Positions 18,806 to 27,260 of a stretch of 36,069 bases of DNA are shown piece by piece. The DNA comes from Aureispira sp. CCB-QB1 (GTDB lineage: Bacteria > Bacteroidota > Bacteroidia > Chitinophagales > Saprospiraceae). The notes beneath the pieces are model-generated. The model was not told the DNA's origin. It ran no database searches and saw only the letters and a list, made by a program, of their open reading frames with translations. The translations under genes were made by a program, and so were the position numbers. Positions within the stretch are counted from its first letter, which is position 1. Each line of letters begins with the position of its first letter. Location of the stretch: contig CAMBRK010000044.1 in the NCBI GenBank assembly GCA_945870185.1, forward strand, positions 1-36,069. Reading direction: 5' to 3'.

Positions 18806-19150
18806 TTAGAAAATTAAACCACCTTCTCTGGCACCATCAGCCAAAGACTTTACTCTACCATGATAAAGATATCCACCTCTATCAAATACTATTTTTGAGA
18901 TTCCAGCCGAAACAGCTTTCGCCGCTACTATCTTTCCTACTTCTGCAGAAACTGCTACTTTATTACCAGCAACTTTCAAGCCTTTAGAAGTAGCACTTAC
19001 CAGCGTAACACCGTTAACATCATCTATCAACTGACAATAAATCTCTTTATTGCTTCTGAAAATAGATAACCTAGGTTTTTGACTTGTACCGCTAACCTTC
19101 TTCCTGATTCTATATTTGACTCTCGTCCTATTATATAACTTACTATCCAT
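18806..19150 (-). CDS. rplR: 50S ribosomal protein L18 (uL18)
   Basis: 5S rRNA-binding protein of the central protuberance. 114 residues: [37 protein letters not shown] and the C-terminal [26 protein letters not shown] are family hallmarks. 11 bp upstream of rpsE. Confidence 0.97.
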   Translation of the reverse strand: MDSKLYNRTRVKYRIRKKVSGTSQKPRLSIFRSNKEIYCQLIDDVNGVTLVSATSKGLKVAGNKVAVSAEVGKIVAAKAVSAGISKIVFDRGGYLYHGRVKSLADGAREGGLIF

Positions 19151-19174
19151 CTCTTAATGCTTTGGATTAATTGA

Positions 19175-19732
19175 TTACTTTTTACCAGATGTTTTACCTG
19201 CCTTTCTTCTGATGATTTCTCCAGAAAATCTAATACCTTTTCCTTTATATGGTTCAGGCTTTCTGTAAGTTCTAATTTTAGCAGCAACCTGCCCTAATAA
19301 TTGTTTGTCTGAACTCTGCAATATTACAGTTGGACTTTCTCCTTTTTCCATTTTAGTAACTAAAGATACTTCTGAAGGTATCATAAAATAGATTGGATGT
19401 GAATATCCTAGCAACAGCTCTAACAAATTTCCTGTATTACTTACCCTGTAACCAACTCCTACGAGTTCCATTGTTTTAGTAAATCCATCAGAGACTCCTA
19501 CAACCATATTATTGATAAGTGATCTTGACAAACCATGAACTTCTCTATGACGCTTTTGGTCTGTTGGTCTTACTACAGATACCTGACTACCGTCTACCTC
19601 AACCTTAAGGTCTGGGTGTATTTGCTCCGATAGTGACCCTTTAGAACCCTTTACTGTAACTAAGTTACCCTTAGAAACATCTATAGAAACTCCACTTGGC
19701 ACATTGATAACAGCTCTGCCTATACGTGACAT
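19175..19732 (-). CDS. rplF: 50S ribosomal protein L6 (uL6)
   Basis: Large-subunit protein at the base of the stalk. 185 residues, two similar domains. The first has MSRIGRAVINVPSGVSIDVS and HREVHGLSRSLINNMVVGVS; the second has LVGVGYRVS and the C-terminal IRTYRKPEPYKGKGIRFSGE. Somewhat longer than E. coli L6 because of a basic end (IIRRKAGKTSGKK). Confidence 0.97.
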   Translation of the reverse strand: MSRIGRAVINVPSGVSIDVSKGNLVTVKGSKGSLSEQIHPDLKVEVDGSQVSVVRPTDQKRHREVHGLSRSLINNMVVGVSDGFTKTMELVGVGYRVSNTGNLLELLLGYSHPIYFMIPSEVSLVTKMEKGESPTVILQSSDKQLLGQVAAKIRTYRKPEPYKGKGIRFSGEIIRRKAGKTSGKK

Positions 19733-19752
19733 AACAATTAATTTTATTTTTT

Positions 19753-20157
19753 TTAATATACGTAACAGATTAATTCACCGCCAATATTCATCTTTCTAGC
19801 CATCTTATCAGTTAATAAACCTTTTGATGTTGAAATTATAGCGATTCCTAAACCGTTGATTATTTTAGGCAACTCCTGAGCTCCAGCATAATGTCTTAGA
19901 CCAGACCTAGAAATCCTGCCTAATTCTCTTATGACAGGTCTTTTGGTTAATGCATCATATTTCAAAGCTATGCTGATGACTCCCTGGATACCCGCTTCAT
20001 CATCAAATTTGTATTTTAAAATATAACCATTATCATAAAGAATCTGAGTAATGGCCTTCTTCATGTTTGAAGATGGAATCTCAACAACTTTATGTCCCGC
20101 CATTTGGGCGTTTCGAATTCTGGTTAAATAATCTGCTATTGGATCTGTTACTACCAT
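19753..20157 (-). CDS. rpsH: 30S ribosomal protein S8 (uS8)
   Basis: Binds the central domain of 16S rRNA; in E. coli it represses the spc operon. 134 residues: [20 protein letters not shown], then [10 protein letters not shown], and the C-terminal [12 protein letters not shown] and [18 protein letters not shown] motif. Starts 28 bp after rpsN. Confidence 0.97.
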   Translation of the reverse strand: MVVTDPIADYLTRIRNAQMAGHKVVEIPSSNMKKAITQILYDNGYILKYKFDDEAGIQGVISIALKYDALTKRPVIRELGRISRSGLRHYAGAQELPKIINGLGIAIISTSKGLLTDKMARKMNIGGELICYVY

Positions 20158-20185
20158 TTTTAATAAATCTATCTTATTCTTAAAA

Positions 20186-20455
20186 TTACCAGCTTGCTTT
20201 TGTTACACCTGGAATTAAACCTTCATTAGCCATCTTTCTAAAAGTAACACGATTGATCGCAAATCTTCTCATGTAACCTTTAGGCCTTCCAGTTAATTTA
20301 CATCTATTATGTAATCTAACTTTTGAAGAGTTTTTTGGAAGCCTATCTAAGGCATCATAATCACCCTCTTCCTTTAATTTTTTTCGAAGATCAGCAAACT
20401 TAGCTACTAATCTTTCTCTCTTTATTTCCCTTGCTATGACGGATTTTCTTGCCAT
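20186..20455 (-). CDS. rpsN: 30S ribosomal protein S14 (uS14), zinc-independent long form
   Basis: 89 residues, the long C-minus type. [20 protein letters not shown] opens it, [20 protein letters not shown] (the CxxC pairs are missing, one Cys remains) and [20 protein letters not shown] complete it. 6 bp after rplE. Confidence 0.96.
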   Translation of the reverse strand: MARKSVIAREIKRERLVAKFADLRKKLKEEGDYDALDRLPKNSSKVRLHNRCKLTGRPKGYMRRFAINRVTFRKMANEGLIPGVTKASW

Positions 20456-20461
20456 AATCTA

Positions 20462-21019
20462 TTAATTCTTTTGATTTTTAAAAGGTAAACCTAATTCCTT
20501 CAACAAAGCTAAACCTTCAGCATCTGTCTTTGCAGTGGTAACGAAAGTGATATCCATTCCAGTAATTTTATTAACTTTATCGATATCAATTTCCGGAAAG
20601 ATTATCTGCTCTTTTATACCTAGCGAATAATTACCTCTACCATCAAAACCTTTATCATTTATCCCCTTGAAGTCTCTTACCCTTGGTAAAGCTACAGATA
20701 CCAATCTATCTAAAAATTCATACATCTTTCTATCTCTCAAGGTAACTCTAGCACCGATGGGCATGAATTCCCTTAACTTAAAGTTAGAGATTGATTTTGA
20801 AGCAATAGTAGCAACACATTTCTGACCCGTAATGGTTGTCATTTCATTTACTGCATTGTCCACCAATTTCTTATCCTGTGTAGCATTACCTACACCCTGA
20901 TTTACACTGATTTTCAATAATCTAGGTACCTGCATTACTGTTTTATATCCAAACTGCTCATGCAACTTTGCTACCACTTCCTCTTTGTACTTAGTCTTAA
21001 GTCTAGGTATATAACTCAT
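20462..21019 (-). CDS. rplE: 50S ribosomal protein L5 (uL5)
   Basis: 5S rRNA-binding protein contacting P-site tRNA. 185 residues: [73 protein letters not shown] and the [20 protein letters not shown] end. Its ATG overlaps the rplX stop by one base (TAATG), suggesting translational coupling. Confidence 0.97.
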   Translation of the reverse strand: MSYIPRLKTKYKEEVVAKLHEQFGYKTVMQVPRLLKISVNQGVGNATQDKKLVDNAVNEMTTITGQKCVATIASKSISNFKLREFMPIGARVTLRDRKMYEFLDRLVSVALPRVRDFKGINDKGFDGRGNYSLGIKEQIIFPEIDIDKVNKITGMDITFVTTAKTDAEGLALLKELGLPFKNQKN

Positions 21020-21351
21020 TACTTAATAATTTCACCTGATTTTTTAGAATATCTTACTATCTTACCATCTACTTCTTTCCTTCCAATTCTTGTAGGCTGA
21101 CCTGTTTTTGGGTCTATAACCATCAGATTTGAAATGTGAAGTGGAGCCTCTATCTCATTGATACCACCAGGATTATCCTGAGTACCTTTTATGTGCTTTT
21201 TCACAAGGTTCAATCCATCTACTATAGCTCGATTTTCTGTAGGAAAAACCAACTTAACCTCACCACTCTGTCCCTTATTAGAACCTGCGATAACCATTAC
21301 TTTATCTCCTTTTTTCAAATGGAGCTTTGGTGCAAATCGTTTTGTTGCCAT
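21019..21351 (-). CDS. rplX: 50S ribosomal protein L24 (uL24)
   Basis: Assembly-initiating large-subunit protein. 110 residues with a KOW motif ([20 protein letters not shown], about 14-33), followed by [19 protein letters not shown] and [20 protein letters not shown]. Ends by overlapping the rplE start. Confidence 0.97.
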   Translation of the reverse strand: MATKRFAPKLHLKKGDKVMVIAGSNKGQSGEVKLVFPTENRAIVDGLNLVKKHIKGTQDNPGGINEIEAPLHISNLMVIDPKTGQPTRIGRKEVDGKIVRYSKKSGEIIK

Positions 21352-21363
21352 GTCTTTTAAAAA

Positions 21364-21729
21364 TTAAAGCACTTCAGGTGCTAATGAAACAATACGCATA
21401 TAATCACGATCTCTCAACTCTCTCGCTACAGGCCCAAAAATACGTGACCCTCTTGGCTCGTCGTTGGCATTCAGCAATACAACAGCATTATCGTCAAATC
21501 TGATATATGAACCATCCTTTCTTCTAATTTCTTTAGCTGTTCTTACAATAACTGCCTTAGTAACCGTACCTTTTTTGATACCCGTAGGTGAAGCTGACTT
21601 AACTGCTACAACAATCTTGTCGCCAACAGAAGCATATCTTCTTCTAGTACCTCCAAGCACCCGAATACAAAGTACTTCTTTAGCACCACTATTATCAGCT
21701 ACTTTTAATCTTGACTCTTGCTGGATCAT
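21364..21729 (-). CDS. rplN: 50S ribosomal protein L14 (uL14)
   Basis: Intersubunit-bridge protein. 121 residues, the standard length, with [60 protein letters not shown] and [23 protein letters not shown]-type end. 12 bp upstream of rplX. Confidence 0.97.
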   Translation of the reverse strand: MIQQESRLKVADNSGAKEVLCIRVLGGTRRRYASVGDKIVVAVKSASPTGIKKGTVTKAVIVRTAKEIRRKDGSYIRFDDNAVVLLNANDEPRGSRIFGPVARELRDRDYMRIVSLAPEVL

Positions 21730-21750
21730 GACTAATTTATTTTAATTTTA

Positions 21751-22008
21751 TTACTTCGCTTTTTCAACAATTTCTACAAGTCTCCAACTCTTATTCTTGC
21801 TAAGGGGACGAGTCTCAGTGATCTTTACAGTATCACCTATACTACACTCGTTCTTCTCATCATGAGCGAAAAACTTTTTAGATTTCTTTACAAACTTACC
21901 ATACATAGGGTGCTTTAATTTTCTTTCAATTAAAACAGTTATTGTCTTTTCCATTTTATTACTGGAAACTACTCCTACTCTTACTTTGTTTAATAAACTA
22001 TCAGTCAT
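21751..22008 (-). CDS. rpsQ: 30S ribosomal protein S17 (uS17)
   Basis: Primary 16S-binding OB-fold protein. 85 residues: [60 protein letters not shown] and [11 protein letters not shown] are all typical. Between rpmC and rplN with 21-bp gaps on both sides. Confidence 0.97.
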   Translation of the reverse strand: MTDSLLNKVRVGVVSSNKMEKTITVLIERKLKHPMYGKFVKKSKKFFAHDEKNECSIGDTVKITETRPLSKNKSWRLVEIVEKAK

Positions 22009-22029
22009 TGGACTTCTATTTATATTTGA

Positions 22030-22284
22030 TTAATTTCTTCTAAATCTCTTCTTAGACCTTCCAGCCAATTCTTCAGTACTCATCGCTTTGATCTCTCTGG
22101 AACGTATCTCAGTTTTCAATCTTGCTATCTCCTTTTTAAGGACACCGATTTGACTAGGATCTTGTAAACCCTTTGAACCGTGATCGAATTTCATTCGAAC
22201 TATGTCACCCTGAGCTTGTGTTAACTCCACTCCTATCGCTTCTGTAGCTAGGCTTTGGAATTCTAAATATCTTTTTGTTGCCAT
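22030..22284 (-). CDS. rpmC: 50S ribosomal protein L29 (uL29), extended
   Basis: 84 residues against about 63-70 in most bacteria. The helical-hairpin core is recognisable (LTQAQGDIVRMKFDHGSKGL, LKKEIARLKTEIRSRE). The extra residues are an N-terminal MATKRYLEFQSLATEAIG and a basic C-terminal tail ending GRSKKRFRRN, probably contacting rRNA. Confidence rests on the rplP-rpmC-rpsQ order as much as on sequence. Confidence 0.93.
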   Translation of the reverse strand: MATKRYLEFQSLATEAIGVELTQAQGDIVRMKFDHGSKGLQDPSQIGVLKKEIARLKTEIRSREIKAMSTEELAGRSKKRFRRN

Positions 22285-22302
22285 TTCAGCTAAAATTTAA
22301 TA

Positions 22303-22722
22303 TTATTCAGAATAGTCAGTCCTTACAACTGTTTTGGTTTGCACTGGTAATTTTTGAGCTGCTAATCTCAAAGCTTCTACCGCAATCAATGAAGGTACAC
22401 CGTCGATTTCGAACATGATTTTACCCGGCTTTACTACTGCTACCCAATGATCCAATGCTCCTTTTCCTTTACCCATACGAACTTCTTGAGGTTTTCTAGT
22501 TACTGGTTTATCTGGAAAAATTCTTATCCATACTTTACCCTCTCTCTTCATATACCTCGTCATAGCAATCCTTGCAGACTCTAACTGCCTACTAGTGATT
22601 CTTCCTATTTCTAAAGACTTGAGTGCAAAAGACCCAAATGAAATGGTACCTCCCTTTACAGCGATACCCTTGGTCTTCATTTTGTGCTGCTTCCTGTACT
22701 TCGTTCTTTTTGGTTGTAACAT
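22303..22722 (-). CDS. rplP: 50S ribosomal protein L16 (uL16)
   Basis: Large-subunit protein near the A site. 139 residues: [80 protein letters not shown] and a VRTDYSE end. It has its own candidate promoter in the 71-bp gap to rpsC. Confidence 0.97.
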   Translation of the reverse strand: MLQPKRTKYRKQHKMKTKGIAVKGGTISFGSFALKSLEIGRITSRQLESARIAMTRYMKREGKVWIRIFPDKPVTRKPQEVRMGKGKGALDHWVAVVKPGKIMFEIDGVPSLIAVEALRLAAQKLPVQTKTVVRTDYSE

Positions 22723-22763
22723 AACTTACGATCATTTAAGATTTACCTTTTTAGAAAAGTGCC

Positions 22764-22772
22764 GCAAAGGTA
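22764..22772 (-). promoter_or_regulatory. Internal promoter upstream of rplP
   Basis: TACCTTTGC (minus strand), followed by GGC, lies in the 71-bp rpsC-rplP gap, the widest gap inside the S10 part except rpsJ-rplC. The sequence after the element, including a small CTTTT/AAAAG hairpin, resembles the starts predicted for rpsJ and rpsL. It probably boosts the distal ribosomal genes. Confidence 0.55.
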
Positions 22773-22793
22773 ATACTATTTTTTAAATTATTA

Positions 22794-23615
22794 CTATCTT
22801 TTTTTATTTACACCGCCACCACGCCTATCACCACCTCTATCATTACCTCTTTTATCTCCACCACCTTCTCTCCTATCATTACCCCTTCTGTCACCACCTC
22901 TATTATCACCACCTCTTCTATCTCTATTATCTCCGCCTACCATATCCGAAGCTGATTTGCCAGCTGTCATGTTTGGTGACAGATCTCTTTTCTCTAACAC
23001 TTCACCTTTACAAATCCAAGTTTTAATACCTATCTTTCCATATACAGTAAGAGCTTCTTTTAATGAATAATCAATATCCGCTCTAAATGTATGTAATGGA
23101 GTTCTACCATCTTTAAACTCTTCACTTCTTGCCATCTCGGCACCGTTCAACCTTCCACTAACTCTAACCTTTATACCTTCAGCTCCAGCACGCATAGCGG
23201 ACTGAATAGCCATCTTGATTGCCCTTTTATAATTTATCCTCGATTCAATTTGCTTTGCGATGGTCTCACCTACAATAGCTGCATCGATCTCAGGTTTTCT
23301 TATCTCTATGATATTGATCTGAACATCCTTACCAGTCAACTTCTTCAACTCCTCTTTAATCCTATCAACTTCCTGTCCACCCTTACCAATAATGATTCCT
23401 GGTCTAGAAGTATGCAATGTAACTGTAACTCTCTTAAGTGTTCTTTCAATTACAATTTTAGATATTCCACCTTTCTGAATTCTAGCATTCAGGTATACTC
23501 TGATCTGCTCATCCTCTACCACTTTCTGACCAAACTCTTTTCCGCCAAACCAGTTAGAATCCCATCCTCTGATGATACCTAACCTGTTACCTATTGGATT
23601 TGTCTTTTGACCCAT
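22794..23615 (-). CDS. rpsC: 30S ribosomal protein S3 (uS3) with Gly/Arg/Asp-rich C-terminal tail
   Basis: mRNA-entry-channel protein of the small-subunit head. 273 residues. N-terminal [20 protein letters not shown], the type-II KH domain with GIIIGKGG (73-80), and the C-terminal domain with [20 protein letters not shown] and [13 protein letters not shown] are canonical up to about residue 226. The last ~47 residues consist almost only of Gly, Asp, Arg and Asn in repeats such as [17 protein letters not shown], an RGG-like disordered tail not needed in the standard fold. Confidence 0.96.
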   Translation of the reverse strand: MGQKTNPIGNRLGIIRGWDSNWFGGKEFGQKVVEDEQIRVYLNARIQKGGISKIVIERTLKRVTVTLHTSRPGIIIGKGGQEVDRIKEELKKLTGKDVQINIIEIRKPEIDAAIVGETIAKQIESRINYKRAIKMAIQSAMRAGAEGIKVRVSGRLNGAEMARSEEFKDGRTPLHTFRADIDYSLKEALTVYGKIGIKTWICKGEVLEKRDLSPNMTAGKSASDMVGGDNRDRRGGDNRGGDRRGNDRREGGGDKRGNDRGGDRRGGGVNKKR

Positions 23616-23640
23616 GAAATTGAAATTTTATAATGATTAT

Positions 23641-23997
23641 TTATTCTTCTAATTTAACTTTATTCTCCACAACCAGAGTTACATGGTTCATGCGCTTCCT
23701 GATTCTGTTAGCTCTACCGTGTGGAGCAGGACGAAACCTTTTAAGTACAGATCCACCATCAACAAAAGCAGTCTTAACAAAGAGCCTATAATCTTCCGGA
23801 CTAGCAGAATCTGCTTTCGCTGCCCAATTAGCGATAGCAGACAAAACTAATTTCTCTACCCATGTAGCGGCCTCTTTATTGGTAAACTTTAAAATATTTA
23901 AAGCTTCATCAACTGATTTTCCCCTGATATTATCGACAACCAACCTCATCTTTCTGGCTGACATCGGACAATTCCTTAATTTCGCAAGTGCTTCCAT
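23641..23997 (-). CDS. rplV: 50S ribosomal protein L22 (uL22)
   Basis: Lines the exit tunnel. 118 residues: AKLRNCPMSARKMRLVVDNI, RGKSVDEALNILKFTNKEAA, LVLSAIANWAA, and the tunnel-hairpin region GSVLKRFRPAPHGRANRIRK. The hairpin shows no visible macrolide-resistance-type deletion. 25 bp before rpsC. Confidence 0.97.
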   Translation of the reverse strand: MEALAKLRNCPMSARKMRLVVDNIRGKSVDEALNILKFTNKEAATWVEKLVLSAIANWAAKADSASPEDYRLFVKTAFVDGGSVLKRFRPAPHGRANRIRKRMNHVTLVVENKVKLEE

Positions 23998-24029
23998 TGT
24001 ATTTATATTATGCGATTGCTTTCTAAAAA

Positions 24030-24293
24030 TTATTTTTTACCACCATGGCCTTTGAAAGTCCTAGTAGGAGAAAATTCACCTAACTTATGACCCACCATAT
24101 TTTCAGTCACAAATACCGGAACAAAAGTTCTTCCATTGTGTACTGCAATTGTCTGACCAATCATATCAGGAATAATCATTGATGCTCGCGACCAAGTTTT
24201 AATAACTGATTTCTTATTGGATTCATTCGCCTTAGCTACTTTCTCAAGTAACTTAAAATGAATGTAAGGTCCCTTTTTAATAGATCTAGCCAT
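24030..24293 (-). CDS. rpsS: 30S ribosomal protein S19 (uS19)
   Basis: Head protein that contacts S13 and tRNA. 87 residues: [59 protein letters not shown] and [16 protein letters not shown]. Standard length and position after rplB (6-bp gap). Confidence 0.97.
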   Translation of the reverse strand: MARSIKKGPYIHFKLLEKVAKANESNKKSVIKTWSRASMIIPDMIGQTIAVHNGRTFVPVFVTENMVGHKLGEFSPTRTFKGHGGKK

Positions 24294-24299
24294 ATGATA

Positions 24300-25124
24300 T
24301 TATTTCTTACGTTTTGATATAATTAACTTAGAAGATGCCTTATTAACGCTTCTTGTTTTCTGTCCTTTGGCCATGATACCTGTTCTAGACCTAGGGTGTC
24401 CTCCTGAAGCCCTACCTTCACCACCACCCATCGGGTGATCTACTGGGTTCATCGCTACCCCTCTAACTCTAGATCTCTTACCAAGCCATCTACTTTTACC
24501 TGCTTTACCTAAAACTTCTTGACCATGATCAGGATTAGATGCTCTCCCTACTACAGCCTTACAGGTCAACAACACTCTTCTTACTTCACCAGAAGGCAGC
24601 TTAACAATAGCATATTTTCCTTCTCTACCCATCATAGTAGCGTAAGTACCAGCACTTCTAGCCAACGCAGCACCTTTACCAGGTGACATCTCGATAGAGT
24701 GTACATCTGTACCTAGGGGAATAGCTGCAAAATACATTGCATTTCCAATATCTGGCGTTGCTTTTTCACCTGACATAATACTATCACCTACTTTAAGTTT
24801 ATCCGGAGCGATGATATATCTCTTCTCTCCATCAGCGTAAACAACCAAAGCTATGAATGCTGTCCTGTTCGGATCATACTCTAAAGTACTTACTTTAGCA
24901 GGGATACCTTCTTTATCTCTTTTGAAGTCTATGATTCTATACTTCTGTTTAGCACCACCACCAATCTGACGCATGGTCATCTTTCCGTCATGGTTCCTAC
25001 CACCAGACTTCATCTTACCTACTGTAAGACTCTTCTCGGGTTTGGAAGCTGTTAATTCTGAAAAATCAACAGAAACTTTTTGTCTGAGACCTGGGGTTAT
25101 TGGATTAAATTTCTTAATTGCCAT
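24300..25124 (-). CDS. rplB: 50S ribosomal protein L2 (uL2)
   Basis: Needed for subunit association and the peptidyl-transferase region. 274 residues. Family segments include [80 protein letters not shown] and the conserved [17 protein letters not shown] loop with the functionally important histidine. Typical length. Confidence 0.98.
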   Translation of the reverse strand: MAIKKFNPITPGLRQKVSVDFSELTASKPEKSLTVGKMKSGGRNHDGKMTMRQIGGGAKQKYRIIDFKRDKEGIPAKVSTLEYDPNRTAFIALVVYADGEKRYIIAPDKLKVGDSIMSGEKATPDIGNAMYFAAIPLGTDVHSIEMSPGKGAALARSAGTYATMMGREGKYAIVKLPSGEVRRVLLTCKAVVGRASNPDHGQEVLGKAGKSRWLGKRSRVRGVAMNPVDHPMGGGEGRASGGHPRSRTGIMAKGQKTRSVNKASSKLIISKRKK

Positions 25125-25152
25125 TGCTTTCTGCTATTTAATAATTAAGCTA

Positions 25153-25455
25153 TTACTCTTCGTTACTACCGTAGATATCCAACTCTTCTCCTTGGGCCAA
25201 TGTTACATACGCTTTTTTGTAAGCGCTAACCCTACCTCTTATTACTCCACTTTTTGTATTTCTGGATTTAAGTTTGGCAGGAGCTACTACTGTATTTACA
25301 GCAACAACATTAGTGGTGAACATTTCTTCAACGGCTTTCTTTATTTCAAGCTTGTTTGCCTTTTTATCAACAATGAAAGTATATTGATTTACTTTTGATG
25401 TTAATTTTTCCGACTTTTCAGAAATGATTGGTTTAATTAAAATACTTCTAGACAT
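25153..25455 (-). CDS. rplW: 50S ribosomal protein L23 (uL23)
   Basis: Exit-tunnel rim protein and docking site of trigger factor and SRP. 100 residues: LIKPIISEKSEKLTSKVNQY, TFIVDKKANKLEIKKAVEEM, and VAVNTVVAPAKLKSRNTKSG, whose basic loop reaches into the tunnel. 14 bp after rplD. Confidence 0.96.
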   Translation of the reverse strand: MSRSILIKPIISEKSEKLTSKVNQYTFIVDKKANKLEIKKAVEEMFTTNVVAVNTVVAPAKLKSRNTKSGVIRGRVSAYKKAYVTLAQGEELDIYGSNEE

Positions 25456-25469
25456 CTCTACGATATTTA

Positions 25470-26096
25470 TTATTGTTCGAAACCAGCGCTAAGCTGCTTC
25501 ACTGAATTTTCAGAAATTAACAATACATCAGCATTCACAATCTCATACGTGTTTGTGTTTTGTACTGCCTGAACTTTAACCTTAGGTAAGTTTCTGCCAG
25601 ATAAATATACATTCTGGTTTTCACCTGCAGTTAGTAAAAGCGACTTTCCAGAAACCTGTAGGCTTGCTAACATTGCTTTTAACTCCTTAGTACTAGGTGT
25701 AGCCAAGTTAAAATCTTCAACAACCACTAGTGACCCTGTAGAGAACTTGTGTGCATATGCTGAGTTTCTTGCCAACTCCTTTACCTTCTTATTCAACTTG
25801 AATGAATAATTTCTAGGTTTTGGTCCGAAAGCTCTACCTCCACCTCTGAAGACAGGTGACTTCATTGAGCCGGCTCTTGCGGTACCCGTACCCTTTTGCC
25901 TTTTCAACTTCTTGGTAGTACGTGCAATTTCCCACTTCTCTTTAGCCTTATGAGTACCCTGCCTTTGAGCAGCATTATACTGTTTTACAGCTAAGTAAAC
26001 TGCATGAGCGTTGGGCTCAATTCCGAATATTCCTTCAGGAAGCTCAACACTTCTACCTGTACTTTTACCTTGAATATTTAATACATCGAGTTTCAT
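25470..26096 (-). CDS. rplD: 50S ribosomal protein L4 (uL4)
   Basis: Tunnel-constriction protein; in E. coli also the S10-operon repressor. 208 residues. MKLDVLNIQGKSTGRSVELP, the long tunnel loop with KLKRQKGTGTARAGSMKSPV and FRGGGRAFGPKPRNYSFKLN, then an ALKAMLASL-like regulatory domain and a GFEQ end. Whether it autoregulates here is unknown. Confidence 0.96.
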   Translation of the reverse strand: MKLDVLNIQGKSTGRSVELPEGIFGIEPNAHAVYLAVKQYNAAQRQGTHKAKEKWEIARTTKKLKRQKGTGTARAGSMKSPVFRGGGRAFGPKPRNYSFKLNKKVKELARNSAYAHKFSTGSLVVVEDFNLATPSTKELKAMLASLQVSGKSLLLTAGENQNVYLSGRNLPKVKVQAVQNTNTYEIVNADVLLISENSVKQLSAGFEQ

Positions 26097-26101
26097 ATTC
26101 C

Positions 26102-26722
26102 TTACTTTTCAATGATTACAAATGAACCTTTATGACCTGGCACAGAACCTTGAATCAATATCAGATTCATTTCAGGTAAAAGTTTTACAATTTTCAAATT
26201 TTTCGTCTTAACTCTGTCGCCACCCATACGGCCACCCATACGCAAACCCTTGAATACACGAGAAGGCCAAGCTGAAGCTCCCACAGAACCGGGTGCTCTT
26301 AATCTATTGTGCTGACCATGAGTTGCCTGACCCACACCACTAAAGTTGTGTCTCTTTACAACACCCTGGAAACCTTTTCCTTTAGAAGTACCGATGGCAC
26401 TTACTTTATCGCCTTCAGAGAAAATTTCAGTTAATACTACTTCATCACCAAGTTGCTTAGCCAAAGGATAATTTCTAAATTCAGCAACTTCTTTTTTAGG
26501 AGTCGTGTTTGCCTTATCGAAATGACCTTTCAAAGCTTTCGTGGTGTTCTTTTCTTTTGCCTCCCCATAACCCAACTGGATAGAATCATAACCATCCGTC
26601 TCATTGGTTTTCACCTGAGTTACGATGTTGGGCTGAGCTTCGATAACTGTGCAAGCAATATTCTTACCACTAGCATCGAAAATACTGGTCATACCAATCT
26701 TCTTTCCGATTAATCCGTTCAT
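26102..26722 (-). CDS. rplC: 50S ribosomal protein L3 (uL3)
   Basis: One of the first proteins in 50S assembly. 206 residues: [33 protein letters not shown]-like stretch, [40 protein letters not shown] (the conserved Gln methylation region) and [15 protein letters not shown]. Its start lies 75 bp beyond rpsJ, behind a terminator-like structure. Confidence 0.97.
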   Translation of the reverse strand: MNGLIGKKIGMTSIFDASGKNIACTVIEAQPNIVTQVKTNETDGYDSIQLGYGEAKEKNTTKALKGHFDKANTTPKKEVAEFRNYPLAKQLGDEVVLTEIFSEGDKVSAIGTSKGKGFQGVVKRHNFSGVGQATHGQHNRLRAPGSVGASAWPSRVFKGLRMGGRMGGDRVKTKNLKIVKLLPEMNLILIQGSVPGHKGSFVIIEK

Positions 26723-26771
26723 GATTAAAATTTTAATTGAAAGCTATTAAGCTCCCAAAATTTCCAGAATC

Positions 26772-26818
26772 TAAAAAAAAAATAAAAAATCCAGCGCTTA
26801 TATAAGCTTCACCTGGAT
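26772..26818 (-). promoter_or_regulatory. Terminator-like hairpin spanning the rpsJ stop codon
   Basis: On the minus strand ATCCAG (26818-26813) pairs with CTGGAT (26794-26789), enclosing the perfect palindrome GCTTATATAAGC (26796-26807). The rpsJ TAA lies in that palindrome. A nearly uninterrupted T tract (TTTTTTATTTTTTTTTT) follows, so the whole is an intrinsic terminator by form. Because rplC and the rest of the S10 cluster lie downstream without a clear new promoter, it is a candidate attenuator. The 75-bp gap also holds the palindromes AGCTTAATAGCT and ATTAAAATTTTAAT before rplC. Confidence 0.6.
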
Positions 26819-27106
26819 ATCCACACCACTCGGTAATTCCAACTTAGACAAGGAATCTACTGTTTTTTGAGTAGGCGTAAAAATCTCGATGACGCGTTTG
26901 TGGGTCCTTAGCTGGAACTGCTCACGAGATTTCTTATTTACGTGCGGGGAACGCAATACTGTAAAAACTTCTTTCTCTGTCGGCAGCGGAATCGGACCGG
27001 AAATAACAGCTCCGCTGTTCTTTACCGTCTTTACAATCTTTTCAGTACTTTTATCTACTAAATTGTGATCGTAAGAACGGAGTTTTATCCTGATTTTCTG
27101 ATTCAT
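26798..27106 (-). CDS. rpsJ: 30S ribosomal protein S10 (uS10)
   Basis: Ribosomal head protein and, as NusE, part of antitermination complexes. 102 residues: [60 protein letters not shown] and [17 protein letters not shown]. Standard length. It has its own promoter and a terminator-like hairpin on its stop codon, so it may be expressed partly on its own. Confidence 0.98.
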   Translation of the reverse strand: MNQKIRIKLRSYDHNLVDKSTEKIVKTVKNSGAVISGPIPLPTEKEVFTVLRSPHVNKKSREQFQLRTHKRVIEIFTPTQKTVDSLSKLELPSGVDIQVKLI

Positions 27107-27124
27107 AACCTATTATTAAATTAT

Positions 27125-27153
27125 CTCTATTTTTTTTAGAGGCCGCAAAGATA
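27125..27153 (-). promoter_or_regulatory. rpsJ promoter with leader hairpin
   Basis: TATCTTTGC (27145-27153, minus) fits TAnnTTTGC and lies 38 bp upstream of the rpsJ ATG. The element is followed by GGCC and CTCTA, seven A, TAGAG (27125-27141), a 5-bp hairpin at the expected 5' end of the transcript. It separates the str (rpsL-rpsG-fusA) and S10 units. Confidence 0.6.
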
Positions 27154-27213
27154 GCACTCTTTTTTAAAATAAAAAATAAATCATTAAAAAAAATAAAAAA
27201 ATATTCATTATCA

Positions 27214-27255
27214 AATAATTAGGTCAAAAGCACCTTTGCAGATGACCTAATTATT
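27214..27255 (-). terminator. Intrinsic terminator after fusA
   Basis: AATAATTAGGTC (27214-27225) and GACCTAATTATT (27244-27255) form a perfect 12-bp stem with an 18-nt loop, 5 bp after the fusA stop. The sequence that follows on the minus strand is very T-rich. It closes the rpsL-rpsG-fusA transcript. Confidence 0.75.
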
Positions 27256-27260
27256 CCTAT

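Noticed and set aside
23250-23582. 110-codon frame opposite rpsC
   Set aside because: Antisense shadow of S3.
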